A DNA stretch of 14,440 nucleotides, taken from NCBI GenBank assembly GCA_023263015.1, contig JALQXV010000054.1:1-14440 (forward strand), in the 5' to 3' direction. Positions 12,527 through 14,440 of the stretch are shown in pieces. A program made the translations under genes and the position numbers. Origin of the DNA: Candidatus Saccharimonadia bacterium. GTDB lineage: Bacteria; Patescibacteriota; Saccharimonadia; Saccharimonadales; 2-12-FULL-41-12. The notes under the pieces are model-generated. The model made no database searches, was not told where the DNA came from, and saw only the letters and a list, made by a program, of their open reading frames with translations. Every line of letters starts with the position of its first letter. Position 1 is the first letter of the stretch.

Positions 12527-14440
12527 ATGTTTTTCTACGAGGTAGCCCCCGCTAGTCGGCAGTATCATGGAGCAACATTGCTCACCTACAGCAGCGCTCA
12601 AAAACTGCAAATAGGCCAGATTATTGTTGTAAAAATACGATCAATAGTCACTACCGCTTTTATAGTTACCCAAGTCGAAAAACCCGAATTTAAGACCACC
12701 GAGATTACCGAAGTACTGCCAACCATCCTACCCAAAACACATGTCGAGCTTTTTAAATGGCTTCGCTTGTACTACCCAGCTCCAACTGGCTTAATTGCTC
12801 AGCAGTTTTTGCCGCTAGCGGCCAGCAAAGACTACGTCCTGCCAAACCCCACCGAGTCACCAAGCAACAAAAAAGAAGTCATATTGGCGCCACCACTAAC
12901 TCCTGAACAAAAAACCGCGGTAGCCATAAGCAGTAATCCAGCCAATCGAACTACTTTACTGCACGGCACAACCGGCAGCGGCAAAACTCGTGTATACATT
13001 GAACGCGCTCAGCAAACCCTAGCCGCTGGTCGTTCAGTGCTCGTACTGGTACCAGAAATTGCCCTTTCACCCCAGATCGTCAAGACATTTGAATCACATT
13101 TTGATGCACCGATTCACGTTACCCACTCTAACCTCACTCCTGCTAAACGTCGTACGGTCTGGCAAGCAATCCTAAGCGAAACACAACCGCAAATTGTCAT
13201 CGGACCCCGCTCTGCCCTATTTACTCCCCTCAACAACGTAGGGCTGATTGTAGTCGATGAGTTCCACGAATCGGCTTACAAGCAAGACCAAGCCCCGTAC
13301 TATCAGTCGATCCGAGTCGCCAGCCAACTCTCAAACTTGCACAAAGCACAACTACTCTTAGGTTCAGCCACTCCCCCTGTTAGCGAATATTACATTGCCG
13401 AGCAAAAGCAGATCCCAATCGTCCGTATGGAAAAGAAAGCTCTCGACAGCGACAACCCAAGTCAAATCACTACTCATGTAGTTTCACTTAAGGATAGTGC
13501 TGAAAAAACTAAATATCCGCTTATCAGCCAAACGCTACTCAATCAGATTAAACAGACCCTTAATAAACACGAGCAGGTATTACTCTTCCTTAATAAGCGC
13601 GGCAGCGCTCGCCTACTGCTTTGCCAAAGTTGTGGTTGGCACGCGCTCTGCGAACGCTGCGACCTCCCGCTCACATTCCACGGCGATACACACCGGCTCC
13701 AGTGCCACACGTGTGGCTACAGCCGCTCTGCTCCAAGCGTTTGCCCAGAGTGCGCTTCCCACGACATCATCTTTAAGAGTCCTGGAACCAAAGCCATCGT
13801 CGAAGCTGTTCAACACGCCTTCCCCGATGCAATCGTCGGTCGCTTTGACAAAGACAACCGTAAAGCCGAACGACTCGAAACTCGTCACGCCGATATTGTG
13901 TCTGGCAAGATCGATATCTTGGTTGGCACCCAGCTGCTTGCCAAAGGCCACGACCTCCCGCGTCTTGGTCTAGTTGGCATTTTACTGGCCGAAAACGAAC
14001 TTCAGTTCCCCGACTATACTTCGAGCGAACGCTCTTACCAACTCATGCACCAGCTGATTGGACGCGTTGGTCGCGGGCACCGTGCCGGCTCGGTTGTCGT
14101 TCAAACCTACGACCCAGTAAACCCAGCCGTCCAAACTGCTATCCAAAAGCACACTTGGGCCGATTTTTACCAAACCCAACTCACCGAACGCGAACAGTTC
14201 GAATTTCCTCCATTCTTCCACCTCATGAAAATCGAGGTTACCCGCGCCCGCCAAGCTACCGTTCTTAGCAGCTGCGACCAGATCATCGACTTTATACGTG
14301 CCTCCGGCGAACCAGTTAAAATTAGCGGCCCCGCCCCTAGTTTTATCGAAAAGCGCAACAACACCTGGACGTGGCAAATCATCGTTAAAACACGCCAACG
14401 CACTGCACTAACGCGACTCGCCAACACCATACCGGTAAAA
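12527..14440 (+). CDS. priA: Primosomal helicase PriA, C-terminus beyond the window
   Basis: Restarts stalled replication forks by binding branched DNA, unwinding it and loading the replicative helicase. The open frame gives 638 residues from MFFYEVAPASRQYHG with no stop before the edge; full PriA is about 700-750. Seen in order: an N-terminal DNA 3'-end-binding domain (to about 95), Walker A GTTGSGKT (147-154), Walker B VVDEFHES with D244-E245-F246-H247 (usually DEEH), LLGSATPP (motif III), eight zinc cysteines (366, 369, 375, 378, 393, 396, 406, 409) in the PriA-specific insert, GTQLLAKGHD, and GRVGRG (512-517, usually GRAGRG). All eight zinc ligands are intact, so the gene looks functional. 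It is transcribed away from the winged-helix gene with its own -10. Confidence 0.95.
   Translation, partial: MFFYEVAPASRQYHGATLLTYSSAQKLQIGQIIVVKIRSIVTTAFIVTQVEKPEFKTTEITEVLPTILPKTHVELFKWLRLYYPAPTGLIAQQFLPLAASKDYVLPNPTESPSNKKEVILAPPLTPEQKTAVAISSNPANRTTLLHGTTGSGKTRVYIERAQQTLAAGRSVLVLVPEIALSPQIVKTFESHFDAPIHVTHSNLTPAKRRTVWQAILSETQPQIVIGPRSALFTPLNNVGLIVVDEFHESAYKQDQAPYYQSIRVASQLSNLHKAQLLLGSATPPVSEYYIAEQKQIPIVRMEKKALDSDNPSQITTHVVSLKDSAEKTKYPLISQTLLNQIKQTLNKHEQVLLFLNKRGSARLLLCQSCGWHALCERCDLPLTFHGDTHRLQCHTCGYSRSAPSVCPECASHDIIFKSPGTKAIVEAVQHAFPDAIVGRFDKDNRKAERLETRHADIVSGKIDILVGTQLLAKGHDLPRLGLVGILLAENELQFPDYTSSERSYQLMHQLIGRVGRGHRAGSVVVQTYDPVNPAVQTAIQKHTWADFYQTQLTEREQFEFPPFFHLMKIEVTRARQATVLSSCDQIIDFIRASGEPVKISGPAPSFIEKRNNTWTWQIIVKTRQRTALTRLANTIPVK

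Noticed and set aside
13613..14430. Minus-strand open frames at the right end
   Set aside because: The plus strand carries an uninterrupted PriA frame with all motifs through the edge.
1..14440. Mobile element, CRISPR array, tRNA or rRNA gene
   Set aside because: No transposase, regular repeat-spacer array, cloverleaf or rRNA-like stretch was seen on either strand.

Overview
The window reads as an ordinary chromosomal core segment of a small-genome bacterium. I infer a Candidate Phyla Radiation (Patescibacteria) lineage, possibly Saccharibacteria-like. Reasons: a eukaryote-type IleRS, a class II (B12-dependent) ribonucleotide reductase with NrdR, a short-LID adenylate kinase next to map, separately promoted ftsA and ftsZ, and a divergent PriA. 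The taxon rests on remembered family traits, not on a search. The standard genetic code fits: long frames carry no in-frame TGA, and all 11 complete genes end in TAA (7) or TAG (4).

Layout. All genes up to 12426 are on the minus strand, so they read right to left; priA at the right edge is on the plus strand. In minus-strand order: a winged-helix regulator (12142-12426) with its own promoter and terminator; an rpsU-yqeY-adk-map operon (12027 down to 10043); ftsA; ftsZ; nrdR-nrdJ, with a paired NrdR-box-like operator ahead of nrdR; a small cysteine-free thioredoxin-fold gene; ileS behind a T-box leader; and the first 49 bases of rplU (bL21). priA diverges from the winged-helix gene and runs off the right edge. 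No stretch over 300 bases lacks a gene; the longest (3049-3336) is the ileS leader.

The regulatory DNA is the most informative part. The ileS leader (about 3049-3316) has the hallmarks of a tRNA-Ile-sensing T-box: a short Stem I with an AUC codon in its terminal loop, a complete antiterminator-type element with the UGGUACC bulge, and alternative pairings that could hide or expose the ileS Shine-Dalgarno. This resembles the translational ultrashort ileS T-boxes of Actinobacteria. Ahead of nrdR, two ACGCTA-N4-TAGCGT palindromes 33 bp apart flank the predicted transcription start, one of them filling the -35/-10 spacer; this suggests autoregulation of nrdR-nrdJ.

Four genes (thioredoxin-like, ftsA, rpsU, priA) lack a Shine-Dalgarno and have a -10 box 7-9 nt before the ATG, implying leaderless or nearly leaderless mRNAs. 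Others (ileS, nrdJ, nrdR, ftsZ, rplU) have clear Shine-Dalgarno sequences, so two modes of translation initiation seem to coexist.

No mobile element, CRISPR array, tRNA or rRNA gene was seen. The gene set is housekeeping: translation, dNTP supply, division and replication restart. I see no multi-gene novel system; the novelty is mainly in the leaders and promoters.
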